Of a stretch of 8,154 nt of DNA, positions 1 to 6,643 are shown piece by piece. Numbering within the stretch: position 1 is the first letter of the stretch; the number at the start of each line of letters is the position of its first letter. A program made the translations under genes and the position numbers. Origin of the DNA: Thermoplasmata archaeon (lineage in GTDB: Archaea; Thermoplasmatota; E2; UBA202; JdFR-43); contig JAGGSX010000021.1 in the NCBI GenBank assembly GCA_021158865.1, positions 1 to 8,154 of the forward strand. Reading direction: 5' to 3'. The notes beneath the pieces are model-generated. The model had not been told where the DNA came from and did not search any database. It saw only the letters and a program-made list of their open reading frames with translations.

Positions 1-13
1 TTTTTTACCAAAA

Positions 14-418
14 TTACACTTCTGGTTTTGTCATTACAAATTTCACATGCTTAACTCCTTTTATACCTTCAAGCCTTTCGGCAATCTCTTTTATTATGTT
101 TGCTTTTCCATGAACTATCAATGTTTCAAGACAATTTTTTTTGTCCAGATGAACATGTATTGCTGCCCTTATCTCATTCAGATAGCCATGCTGGAGGTGT
201 GTTATTTTTCCGCTTATGCCCTTTGCTTCATGGTCATATACTAATGTTATGGTGCCAAATATATCCTTATTTCCTTCTTTTATCTCTGTTTCTATTATTG
301 CATTCCTTATTAAATCTCTAATTGCATGTGAGCGAGAATTATAATTACGTTTTTTGACAAAATCATCAAATTTTTTTAATAGTCTGTCATCCATCGATAT
401 ACTGAATCTTTTTAGCAT
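14..418 (-). CDS. nikR: Nickel-responsive transcriptional regulator NikR
   Basis: NikR is a tetrameric repressor that binds DNA when loaded with Ni(II). The 134 residues are the usual family length. Residues 3-42 form the ribbon-helix-helix DNA-binding domain (RFSISMDDRLL, then a helix with the typical SRSHAIRDLI stretch). Residues 53-130 form the ACT-like metal-binding and tetramerisation domain. The four high-affinity nickel ligands of Escherichia coli NikR (H76, H87, H89, C95) have counterparts at H77, H88, H90 and C96, in an IHVHLDKKNC block, so nickel sensing should be intact. The ATG has no Shine-Dalgarno, and a TATA-like box lies about 22 bases upstream, so the message is probably leaderless. 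The gene is divergent from two membrane-protein genes, and the shared gap holds a NikR-like operator, implying control of those genes and perhaps of itself. Confidence 0.95.
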   Translation of the reverse strand: MLKRFSISMDDRLLKKFDDFVKKRNYNSRSHAIRDLIRNAIIETEIKEGNKDIFGTITLVYDHEAKGISGKITHLQHGYLNEIRAAIHVHLDKKNCLETLIVHGKANIIKEIAERLEGIKGVKHVKFVMTKPEV

Positions 419-428
419 ATTCTTAAAT

Positions 429-447
429 CGAAAGTTTTAAATAAACA
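429..447. promoter_or_regulatory. Shared TATA-box region of divergent nikR and membrane-pair promoters
   Basis: The block around TTTTAAATA (435-443) is nearly symmetric and can serve as a TATA box on both strands. On the plus strand it is preceded by a purine-rich BRE-like CGAAAG (429-434) and places transcription start near 462-466. On the minus strand TTTATTTAAA lies about 22 bases before the nikR ATG, predicting a leaderless nikR transcript. Assigned from archaeal promoter spacing only. Confidence 0.5.
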
Positions 448-457
448 TTTGTATTTA

Positions 458-485
458 GTAACACAAAAATTAAAAAAGGTGTTAC
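458..485. promoter_or_regulatory. Predicted NikR operator (perfect 7-bp inverted repeat, 28 bp overall)
   Basis: GTAACAC (458-464) and GTGTTAC (479-485) are exact reverse complements separated by 14 bases. The full span is 28 bp, identical to the GTATGA-N16-TCATAC geometry of the Escherichia coli nik operator, although the half-site sequence differs (GTAACA against GTATGA). It lies between nikR and its divergent neighbour and covers the expected transcription start and the ribosome-binding site of the plus-strand operon. A metal-loaded NikR bound here should block that operon. That a NikR with all four ligands is encoded next door makes it the obvious partner; the pairing is inference. Confidence 0.7.
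478..481 (+). promoter_or_regulatory. Ribosome-binding site of the first membrane gene
   Basis: GGTG lies five bases before the ATG at 487 and matches the anti-Shine-Dalgarno end of archaeal 16S rRNA. It overlaps the right half of the inverted repeat. It fixes ATG 487 as the start and shows that this transcript has a leader, unlike most genes here. Confidence 0.55.
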
Positions 486-486
486 A

Positions 487-828
487 ATGGCATGTTTTCT
501 TGTCCCTGGAAGCGAGGCAGTTGTGACAACATTATTGCAAAAAGTGGTTGGTAAAGAAAAAGCTGAAAAATGGAAATTGAATTGGCTTAATACAATGTTG
601 TGGGGCGGATTCATTTTACTTGCTATAGAACATGTCTGGCATGGAGAAGTTGTTCCATGGCCTCCTTTCCTAACTGCCATGAAAAATCCTGCCGATACAG
701 CAGCAATGTTGCATGAAATGGCTACAGCTGGTTTGGCTATGGCAATAGTTGTTACGATCACTTGGGCAATAATGGTTTTGGTTGCAAGTATTCTGCCGAA
801 AAAAATTGCAGGAGAAGCAACAGCATAA
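487..828 (+). CDS. Small membrane protein of unknown function, predicted NikR-regulated (subunit A)
   Basis: A 113-residue protein with two predicted membrane helices (about 33-52 and 79-103), a short conserved-looking N-terminus (MACFLVPGSEAVVTTLLQKV) and a loop rich in aromatic residues and prolines (HGEVVPWPPF, 52-61). I recall similar short hypothetical proteins in methanogens and anaerobic bacteria but know of no assigned function. Potential metal ligands are C3, H49, H52 and H76, with E48 beside H49 at the end of the first helix. The LWG-x7-EH block (38-49) is repeated in the next gene as LWG-x7-DH, so the two products are probably related partners. The start is supported by GGTG five bases upstream. 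The next gene begins two bases after this stop, so translation is probably coupled. The operator-like repeat before it predicts nickel-dependent repression. A role in nickel or other metal handling is a guess from context; a respiratory or transport accessory subunit is equally possible. Confidence 0.85.
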   Translation: MACFLVPGSEAVVTTLLQKVVGKEKAEKWKLNWLNTMLWGGFILLAIEHVWHGEVVPWPPFLTAMKNPADTAAMLHEMATAGLAMAIVVTITWAIMVLVASILPKKIAGEATA

Positions 829-829
829 A

Positions 830-1093
830 ATGTGGCTCATAATATTATCATTGGCGGCCTTGCTTATTACCGCAATCTGGTATGTATTTAAAAAATATAT
901 GTTAAATTTTTTGTGCTTAATTCTGTGGGGCGCCGCCATAATGGTATTTGTTGACCATATAGTTGGATATATAAATGAAGGTGGTAATTTCATTGAAATG
1001 ACAACCAATGCAACACTTCTTGGCATAGTTTTGGTTATAGCAGCAATAATAATCTGGGAAATTATGCTAATCATAAAAAAGCCGATGGCTTAA
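830..1093 (+). CDS. Small membrane protein of unknown function, partner of the preceding gene (subunit B)
   Basis: An 87-residue protein with three predicted membrane helices (about 2-20, 26-46, 62-82). I chose ATG 830, one base after the upstream stop. An in-frame TTG at 782 would add 16 polar residues read from inside the previous gene and is unlikely. The second helix carries LWGAAIMVFVDH (32-43), matching LWGGFILLAIEH in the upstream protein with identical W-to-H spacing. An EM-T-T segment (56-59) and a final W-E-I-M helix (76-79) also echo EM-A-T and W-A-I-M upstream. This suggests descent from one ancestral small membrane protein and assembly as a heteromer. D42 and H43 sit at the membrane edge and could face E48/H49 of the partner. 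Function is not known; cotranscription with the NikR-controlled gene is inferred from spacing. Confidence 0.82.
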   Translation: MWLIILSLAALLITAIWYVFKKYMLNFLCLILWGAAIMVFVDHIVGYINEGGNFIEMTTNATLLGIVLVIAAIIIWEIMLIIKKPMA

Positions 1094-1095
1094 AC

Positions 1096-1107
1096 AAAAA
1101 ATATTTC
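1096..1107 (+). promoter_or_regulatory. Possible TATA box of the C25/NosD gene
   Basis: An A-run followed by TATTT is centred about 27 bases before the ATG at 1129, with no Shine-Dalgarno before that ATG. This fits a leaderless promoter but the match is weak in such AT-rich sequence. Confidence 0.25.
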
Positions 1108-1128
1108 TTTTCAATTTATATTAGAATT

Positions 1129-3263
1129 ATGAAATTGCTGGCTATGATGATAGCTTTTATCACGCTATTTTCTTTTCCATTGGTTGTGCCAAAGGACGAT
1201 AACTATGATTTAATCATAATAACTCCACCCATATTTTTGAATGAGTTACAAAAATTCGTTGAATTTAAAGAAAATAATGGTATAAAAGCAATGGTCGCGA
1301 TAATCCAGAGAAAATAAAGTATTTTATTAAACATGCTTATGACGAATGGCATATAAGATATATTCTGCTTGTAGGTTCTTCAAAATTGCTTCCAGTTCGC
1401 TACTCCTATTTAAATGATAGAAGTTCGACATGGGAATATGAAAGGAAGTTTATAAGTGACCTGTATTATGCTGACATATATGATGCAAATGGAAACTTTT
1501 CTTCATGGGACAGCAATGGCAATGGTTATTATGGCGAGTATGAACATGAGATAAATGATAAGAAATATACAGATAGGGTTGATTTACATCCAGAGATTGC
1601 GATAGGAAGACTTGCATGCAGAAATGTTATGGAGCTGAAAAATGCAATCAGAAAAATAATGGATTACGAATCCATGCAATCAACAAAAAACTTGTTGCTG
1701 GCTGGCGGCGATTCATATCCAAATGACCCTTGCGGAGATATTCCAGAAGGGCAATATTTAGAAGATGCAATCGCTAAAGAAATGCCTGATTTCAATGCAA
1801 TAAAGCTTTACCCTCCAAAGAATGCAATGGAAATAAATAGCAAGATAGATGGCGGCGTCGCCATAGCTGTGCTGGAAGGCGCAGGCGCCCAGCATTTGTG
1901 GGCTACACATGAATACAATGGCGAGAAGTGGATATATTACTATGGATGGAATATAAGGCTTTTGAGAAATAAGGAATATCCAATTGTTTTAACATCTGGA
2001 GCAAGGCTTTCAAAGTTCGATGAGAGCAGGGAATGTTTTGACTGGATTTTTGTTGGCAGCAGGCATGGAGGGGTTGCTTCAATAGGCTCTACAGGTTTAT
2101 GCTGGACAGGGCATGGAAAAAATGTTACGAAAATTTATCTTGGAAACTTGCATTTGAGGCTTTTTCAGGAATATAAAAATGCTGTTTACCTGGGTGATAT
2201 GTGGAAAAATGCTATACTCTCATATTTAAATTCATTTCACTGGAATGGGAAAGTTGAGAAAGCTTTTCATATAAAGGCTGCAGAAGAACTTGAGCTTTTT
2301 GGTGACCCGAGCATGAGAATAAATAAAAATTATGCTCCATTGAATGATGGAAAAACATTGTATGTTGGTGGTTCTGGGAATGGAAATTATACAAGCATTC
2401 AATCTGCCATAAATGCTGCCAATGATGGCGATGTTATTATTGTTTTAAATGGAAAATATCACGAAAATGTAAGCATTGATAAGGAAATTGCTGTAATATC
2501 AAAAAATGCTACGCTGATTGGGCATTTTGATTTATACTCTCCTTCAATTATAGATGGTTTTGTTATTAATGGGATAAATTATTCAATAAAGTGTGATAGC
2601 AGAAATTTTGTTATAAAAAATAGCGAAATTAATTCATACTACGGATTGGTATTGAATAATGCAGGAGGAGAAATTCAAAAAAATGAATTTGAATGCAGAT
2701 ATGCAATTTTTATGCAAAATTCATCATGCATAATTCATGAAAATAAATTTTACAATAACTGGTATGGAATATGGGCTGAGCATTGTAATTCGGTGACAAT
2801 AGAAAAAAACAATTTTTCATCAAATAGATGGTATACAATATGGCTTGATAGATGTGATGCCAGCCAAATAAAAAACAATTCATTTTATAAGAATTGGTAT
2901 AGCATATTCCTGTATCATACAAATGATTGTTTGATAAAAGAAAATGAAATATTGCACAATGAGCATGGTCCTCAAATTGTTGCATCTTGTAGAAATATTC
3001 TGGAAAATAACAATATATGTTTCAATGAACATTATGGCTTGTATGCTGGAAACAGGTCAAAAGAAAATCAGATTATAAGAAACAACATAATAAACAATGC
3101 TTACAATGCGAGAGATGATGATAAAAACAAATGGGATGGAAATTATTGGAGTGATTATATAGGATTAAAATTCAAAATTTTATGGATGATTGGCATACCA
3201 AAATATATAAGCAGATTAAATTTTGACTGGCATCCTTCGATTGAGCCAATCAAATTGCCTTAA
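1129..3263 (+). pseudogene. Secreted C25 (gingipain-like) peptidase fused to NosD-type beta-helix, disrupted by a deletion-frameshift
   Basis: The N-terminal piece (1129-1317, 62 residues) has a signal peptide (about 1-20) and the opening strand of a C25-type domain (YDLIIITP). The rest is in another frame. Recognisable coding resumes at about 1293 with G-R-D-N-P-E-K-I-K-Y-F-I-K and runs to 3263, with no likely start of its own (TTG 1386 is internal). Roughly 10-15 residues expected between IKAMV and GRDNPEK are missing. Counting from L1 at 1386, the C25-like domain runs to ELFGDPSMRI (about 303-312), and a NosD/right-handed beta-helix domain follows (about 324-578) with many short asparagine-rich repeats. 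It ends in WDGNYWSDYIG (583-593) and an FDWHP tail. Where C25 enzymes have catalytic GHG the protein reads GAG (A166), and where they have GGC it reads SGA (A206). It looks inactive as a peptidase even if the frame were repaired. A surface or exported carbohydrate-binding or structural role is inferred. Confidence 0.82.
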
Positions 3264-3296
3264 TTAATTTGGATGTTATAATCCGATGAAAATTTT

Positions 3297-5912
3297 TCAA
3301 TCCCAGAAACGACGTGTTCTTGCATAATTTAATTCTGCCTTCAAAATTTCCTTCAGCAATTCATATCCATCTTTTTGCTTTGCCAGTATGCGGGCTGCTG
3401 TATCTGTTCCGATACCATATCCAGCCATTGTGAATATAGCCTTTTTTCCATAATTTGCTACCAAAGATGCGCTTTTCTCAAGTTTTTCTCCTTTTACAAC
3501 AGCCAGCATTTTACTCCCGCATTTTGGGCATTCCAAGGGTGCTCTATATACACGGGTTTCAATTTCTTTTCCACAATTTATGCACTTGAGTTTTACTCTC
3601 GTTTCTTCGAGCCTTTTTTTAAGAGCATCAAGCATTTCAACATCAATCCCAACTTTTAAAAATTCTCCTTTTTTACTTTCTCCTTCCTTCGAAATTGGAG
3701 ATAAGCCCTGAACCTTTATTTTTATTTCTTTATTTTTTATTTTATTCAATGCAATTTTTGCATGTTCTATATCCATTCTATCCCATATTGCTTTATCTAT
3801 GGCTTCTTCCATTAAAGGAGTGTTGTTGAAAACATCAATCAATTTTTTTATGGGTATGCTTCCATAATCTGCATTTTTTTCTAAAACCCCAAATTTTCTT
3901 GCAACTTTGACAATTTCCCATCTTATGAATTGACTTTTTTTGAGAATTATCCTCAATAATGGCTCAATTGTTTCTTCCTTCAGGTTTATTAAAATATTTT
4001 TTATAATGTTTGCATCAATTGCATGAGGTATCAAAATATTTTTTATAATGTTTGCATCAATTGCATGAGGTAATTTTAAATAAATTCTATAGGCATCACT
4101 GCTTGCATCAATGCTTCCGAATCTCTGGCTCAATAAAGCACCTATTATTTTTGCAAAAGTTTCATTTGTTTTTGTTCCAAAGTGTGTTACAATTGACACA
4201 AAATTTTTTTCTCTTTCTATTGTAATTATTCTGTCGGAAGGGACTTCAAATTTCTTTCCAATTTGTTCTTTTATTTCTTTTTCTATAACTTTATCTTTTA
4301 AAATGCCTTCTGCCACCATCCTCCTCATTCTTCCAACTTCCTGAGCAATTTCAAATGGAACGGGCAAATCTTCTCCAGTCCAATCTGGCACAATATTTGT
4401 CTGTCTTGCTGGCGATACTTTTATTTCATCATCCATGCTTACTACTTCCCACGCCTGTCCTTTCATTATGAACCTTGCTCCAATCTCACAATAGCTTGAA
4501 ACAAAACTTTCATCCAATTTTCCTATTCTTTTATTTGATGCCACATCAATGACCTGTATGCTTCTCTCATCTGGAATCATTGAAATATTGTCTATAAGAT
4601 AGAATGTGGATTTTTTCTTTTTCCTTACCATTTCATCAATCCACAGCAATTTTTGAGTTTTCAACTGATTCATCACATCCATAAAAATTTTTTTTGGAAG
4701 GTGACGAAAAGGATAAGCTTTTTTAATGATTTTATAAATTTCATCCTCTCTCATGGAAATGTATTCATTCAGTATCGCAACTATTTGATTTGCCAGAACA
4801 GATAAAGGATTCCTCCTTATTTTTATTTCTTCTATCTCATTTTTCATGGCTTTTTTTGCTATAACGATGGCTTCAATATACTCCTCAATATTCGATGTTA
4901 TTATTCTGCCCGCCGCCATTCTGCCGACGCCGTGTCCGCTCCTGCCGACGCGCTGTATCATTCTTGAAACTTGGCGAGGTGAGTTATATTGAAGGATGAA
5001 ATCTGCTCTCCCAATGTCTATGCCAAGCTCGAGTGATGAAGTGCATATCAAAGCCTTTATTTCTCCTTTTTTAAATTTTTCTTCAGCTTCTATTCTCGCT
5101 TCTTTTGAAAGAGAGCCATGATGGACTTCTATGCTGGCATTTTCTTTCCTCAACTTTGCTCCCAAAATTTCTGCTGTGTCTCTTGTATTTACAAAGAAAA
5201 GTGTTGAATTATGATTTTCAATCAATTCTTTTGTTCTTTTAATAACTTTATCAATATTTTCGAGATATTCAACTTCTATTTGCATTTCTTTTTCTGCTGC
5301 TGCATTTATTATTTCCGCTCCACCCATAAATTCTGCAATTTCTTCTGGATTGCCAATGGTTGCTGATAATCCAATTATCTGAAAATTTTTAGCAATTTTA
5401 TTCAATCTTTCCAAAGCGACAGATAGCTGCCATCCTCTTTCATTACCAGCAAGCTCATGAATTTCATCTATTATAACCCATCTTACATCTTTTAAAGAAT
5501 TTCTAAGCAATCTTCCAATGAGCAATATTTGAAGTGTTTCAGGTGTTGTTATCAGCATATCTGGAGGGTTGCGTGCTTGCTTTCTTCTTTCATATTTTGA
5601 TGTGTCTCCGTGGCGAACTGCTATTGATATGCCCAGCTCATTTCCCCAGAATACGGCTCTTTGAAGCATGTCACGATTCAAAGCCCTTAAAGGAGTTATA
5701 TACAATATTTTTATTCCCCTGCTCTTATCCTTTAAATTTAAAAATAAATGAAATATTGGTAATAGAGCTGCTTCAGTTTTTCCAGTGCCAGTAGGAGAAA
5801 TTATTAAGCAATTTTTCTTCTTCAATATTTCTGGTATAGCTTTAATCTGAGGTAAAGTAAGCTCATCAATGCCCGCTTTCTTCATTCCTTGCAGTATTTT
5901 TTCATGAAACAC
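3297..5912 (-). CDS. lhr: Lhr-type superfamily 2 ATP-dependent helicase
   Basis: An 871-residue cytoplasmic DNA/RNA helicase of the archaeal Lhr group, whose members unwind with 3'-5' polarity and are linked to DNA repair. The usual SF2 motifs appear in order: Q motif (LTLPQ, 18-22), Walker A SPTGTGKT (39-46), TPLRAL (73-78), TPE (123-125), Walker B DEIH (149-152), SAT (183-185), the VNTR strand (241-244), and motif VI QRVGRSGHG (320-328). A winged-helix and Lhr-specific central region follow (about 360-720). The C-terminus has a zinc ribbon (C777, C780, C795, C798) and a basic tail. The GTG start at 5912 gives the family-typical opening FHEKILQGMKKAGI and lies 22 bases after a TATA-like box, so it is probably leaderless. 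Residues 616-629 and 630-643 are a near-exact duplication (HAIDANIIKNILI twice) from a 42-bp tandem repeat, which keeps the frame. The gene converges on the C25/NosD gene with 33 bases between the ends. Confidence 0.93.
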   Translation of the reverse strand: MFHEKILQGMKKAGIDELTLPQIKAIPEILKKKNCLIISPTGTGKTEAALLPIFHLFLNLKDKSRGIKILYITPLRALNRDMLQRAVFWGNELGISIAVRHGDTSKYERRKQARNPPDMLITTPETLQILLIGRLLRNSLKDVRWVIIDEIHELAGNERGWQLSVALERLNKIAKNFQIIGLSATIGNPEEIAEFMGGAEIINAAAEKEMQIEVEYLENIDKVIKRTKELIENHNSTLFFVNTRDTAEILGAKLRKENASIEVHHGSLSKEARIEAEEKFKKGEIKALICTSSLELGIDIGRADFILQYNSPRQVSRMIQRVGRSGHGVGRMAAGRIITSNIEEYIEAIVIAKKAMKNEIEEIKIRRNPLSVLANQIVAILNEYISMREDEIYKIIKKAYPFRHLPKKIFMDVMNQLKTQKLLWIDEMVRKKKKSTFYLIDNISMIPDERSIQVIDVASNKRIGKLDESFVSSYCEIGARFIMKGQAWEVVSMDDEIKVSPARQTNIVPDWTGEDLPVPFEIAQEVGRMRRMVAEGILKDKVIEKEIKEQIGKKFEVPSDRIITIEREKNFVSIVTHFGTKTNETFAKIIGALLSQRFGSIDASSDAYRIYLKLPHAIDANIIKNILIPHAIDANIIKNILINLKEETIEPLLRIILKKSQFIRWEIVKVARKFGVLEKNADYGSIPIKKLIDVFNNTPLMEEAIDKAIWDRMDIEHAKIALNKIKNKEIKIKVQGLSPISKEGESKKGEFLKVGIDVEMLDALKKRLEETRVKLKCINCGKEIETRVYRAPLECPKCGSKMLAVVKGEKLEKSASLVANYGKKAIFTMAGYGIGTDTAARILAKQKDGYELLKEILKAELNYARTRRFWD
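3991..4072. repeat. 42-bp in-frame tandem duplication inside the helicase gene
   Basis: Bases 3991-4030 are repeated exactly at 4033-4072 (40 of 40 identical, period 42), adding 14 residues to the helicase in its central domain. Absence of any divergence between copies means the event is recent or an assembly artefact. Confidence 0.95.
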
Positions 5913-5928
5913 ATTATTACAATAAAAT

Positions 5929-5938
5929 AGATATAAAA
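5929..5938 (-). promoter_or_regulatory. TATA box of the helicase gene
   Basis: On the minus strand TTTATATCTA is centred about 22 bases before the GTG start at 5912, the normal spacing for a leaderless archaeal transcript. No Shine-Dalgarno precedes the GTG. Confidence 0.5.
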
Positions 5939-6034
5939 AAATGATGGAATATCAAGCACGCAACATTTTGAAAAATACGCATTGGTAGCCTCCAACCTTT
6001 CCTTTTGCTTCTATATCTTCTTTCTTATATCAGC

Positions 6035-6157
6035 GTGAAAACAAAAGAAGGCTTGATAACATTTATTTATGCATGGAGGAGGAAGCAGGCTTATCTTTTG
6101 TATGAGAAAGTAAGAGTATTGAGGATTGGACTAAACGAAAACTTAAAATTATTTTGA
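6035..6157 (+). CDS. Possible 40-residue basic protein, or remnant
   Basis: A GTG-initiated frame encodes 40 residues with many lysines and arginines, beginning MKTKEGLITFIYAWRRKQAY and ending GLNENLKLF. A TATA-like TTCTATATC lies about 23 bases upstream (6009-6017), so a leaderless start is possible. I do not recognise the product. It is the only coding candidate I see in the 258 bases between the divergent helicase and the membrane-anchored gene; the rest of that gap (5939-6008) shows nothing beyond the helicase promoter. The sequence could be a real small protein, the tail of a lost gene, or chance. Confidence 0.22.
   Translation: MKTKEGLITFIYAWRRKQAYLLYEKVRVLRIGLNENLKLF
6142..6151 (+). 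promoter_or_regulatory. TATA box of the membrane-anchored gene at 6171
   Basis: CTTAAAATTA is centred about 24 bases before the GTG at 6171, with no Shine-Dalgarno between them. This supports the GTG as the start of a leaderless transcript. Confidence 0.4.
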
Positions 6158-6170
6158 TAATTTATTAGCT

Positions 6171-6620
6171 GTGAGCAAAACCAGAAAATTAGCGGCTGTG
6201 GGCTTATTCCTCGTGATAATTGTTTTCATAATAATTTATATAGAAAACTCCCCAGTTACATTTAGATTGTCTCTGCAAAAGGAATTAACACCCAAGATTA
6301 TTTCTGTAAATGGTGTTCCAACAAATAGTTTCTCATTTAAGAGGTTTTATGGAGAAAAACCATACAGAGATGCCAATCTTACAATTGTTGTAGAGGTTTT
6401 ATATAATCATTATAAACCTGTAAATGGAGCAATCGTAACCCTATATGGATATGGAGGCATAGATACAAATAAAACAAATAAAGAAGGTATTGCCACGCTC
6501 CATCTTCATATTCATCCATTCTGGAATCATGATACTCCGGAAGGATATTTATCAATGATCGTCATAAAAGGAAAATATATCGAAATAATTGATAAATCGG
6601 TAAGATTAACACATGAATGA
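6171..6620 (+). CDS. Membrane-anchored extracellular protein with Ig-like/carboxypeptidase-regulatory-like domain
   Basis: A 149-residue protein. Residues 1-6 are basic, residues 7-24 are one strongly hydrophobic helix (signal anchor), and the remainder is extracellular. The second half has the pattern of a beta-sandwich 'regulatory-like' domain: V-N-G-A-I-V-T-L-Y-G (84-93), then a T-N-K-E-G-I-A-T-L turn (102-110) and a final strand ending in V-R-L. Such domains are common in archaeal surface proteins and are usually binding or structural. An H-L-H-I-H strand (111-115) followed by H120 puts several histidines on one face and could bind metal; this is an inference. The GTG start is supported by a TATA-like box 24 bases upstream. 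It converges on a beta-helix remnant with 23 bases between the ends. No specific function is recognised. Confidence 0.78.
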   Translation: MSKTRKLAAVGLFLVIIVFIIIYIENSPVTFRLSLQKELTPKIISVNGVPTNSFSFKRFYGEKPYRDANLTIVVEVLYNHYKPVNGAIVTLYGYGGIDTNKTNKEGIATLHLHIHPFWNHDTPEGYLSMIVIKGKYIEIIDKSVRLTHE

Positions 6621-6643
6621 TGGTTATTTTATTTTGTGCATTC

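Noticed and set aside
782..829. TTG start for the second membrane gene
   Set aside because: It would lie inside the upstream gene and add a polar N-terminus ahead of a clear membrane helix; ATG 830 is better.
423..1074. Two long minus-strand open frames opposite the membrane-protein pair
   Set aside because: They are antisense shadows with Cys/His-rich, low-complexity translations. The plus-strand frames have a ribosome site, membrane helices and shared motifs.
1386..1388. TTG start making the C25/NosD part an independent gene
   Set aside because: The C25 similarity continues upstream in the same frame (DNPEKIKYFIKHAY ... ILLVGSS), so the TTG is an internal leucine codon.
3991..4072. CRISPR repeats
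   Set aside because: Only two adjacent copies with two bases between them and within a coding frame; this is a tandem duplication.
3375..5794. Plus-strand open frames inside the helicase gene
   Set aside because: They run antisense to a gene with complete SF2 motifs and show no protein-like features of their own.
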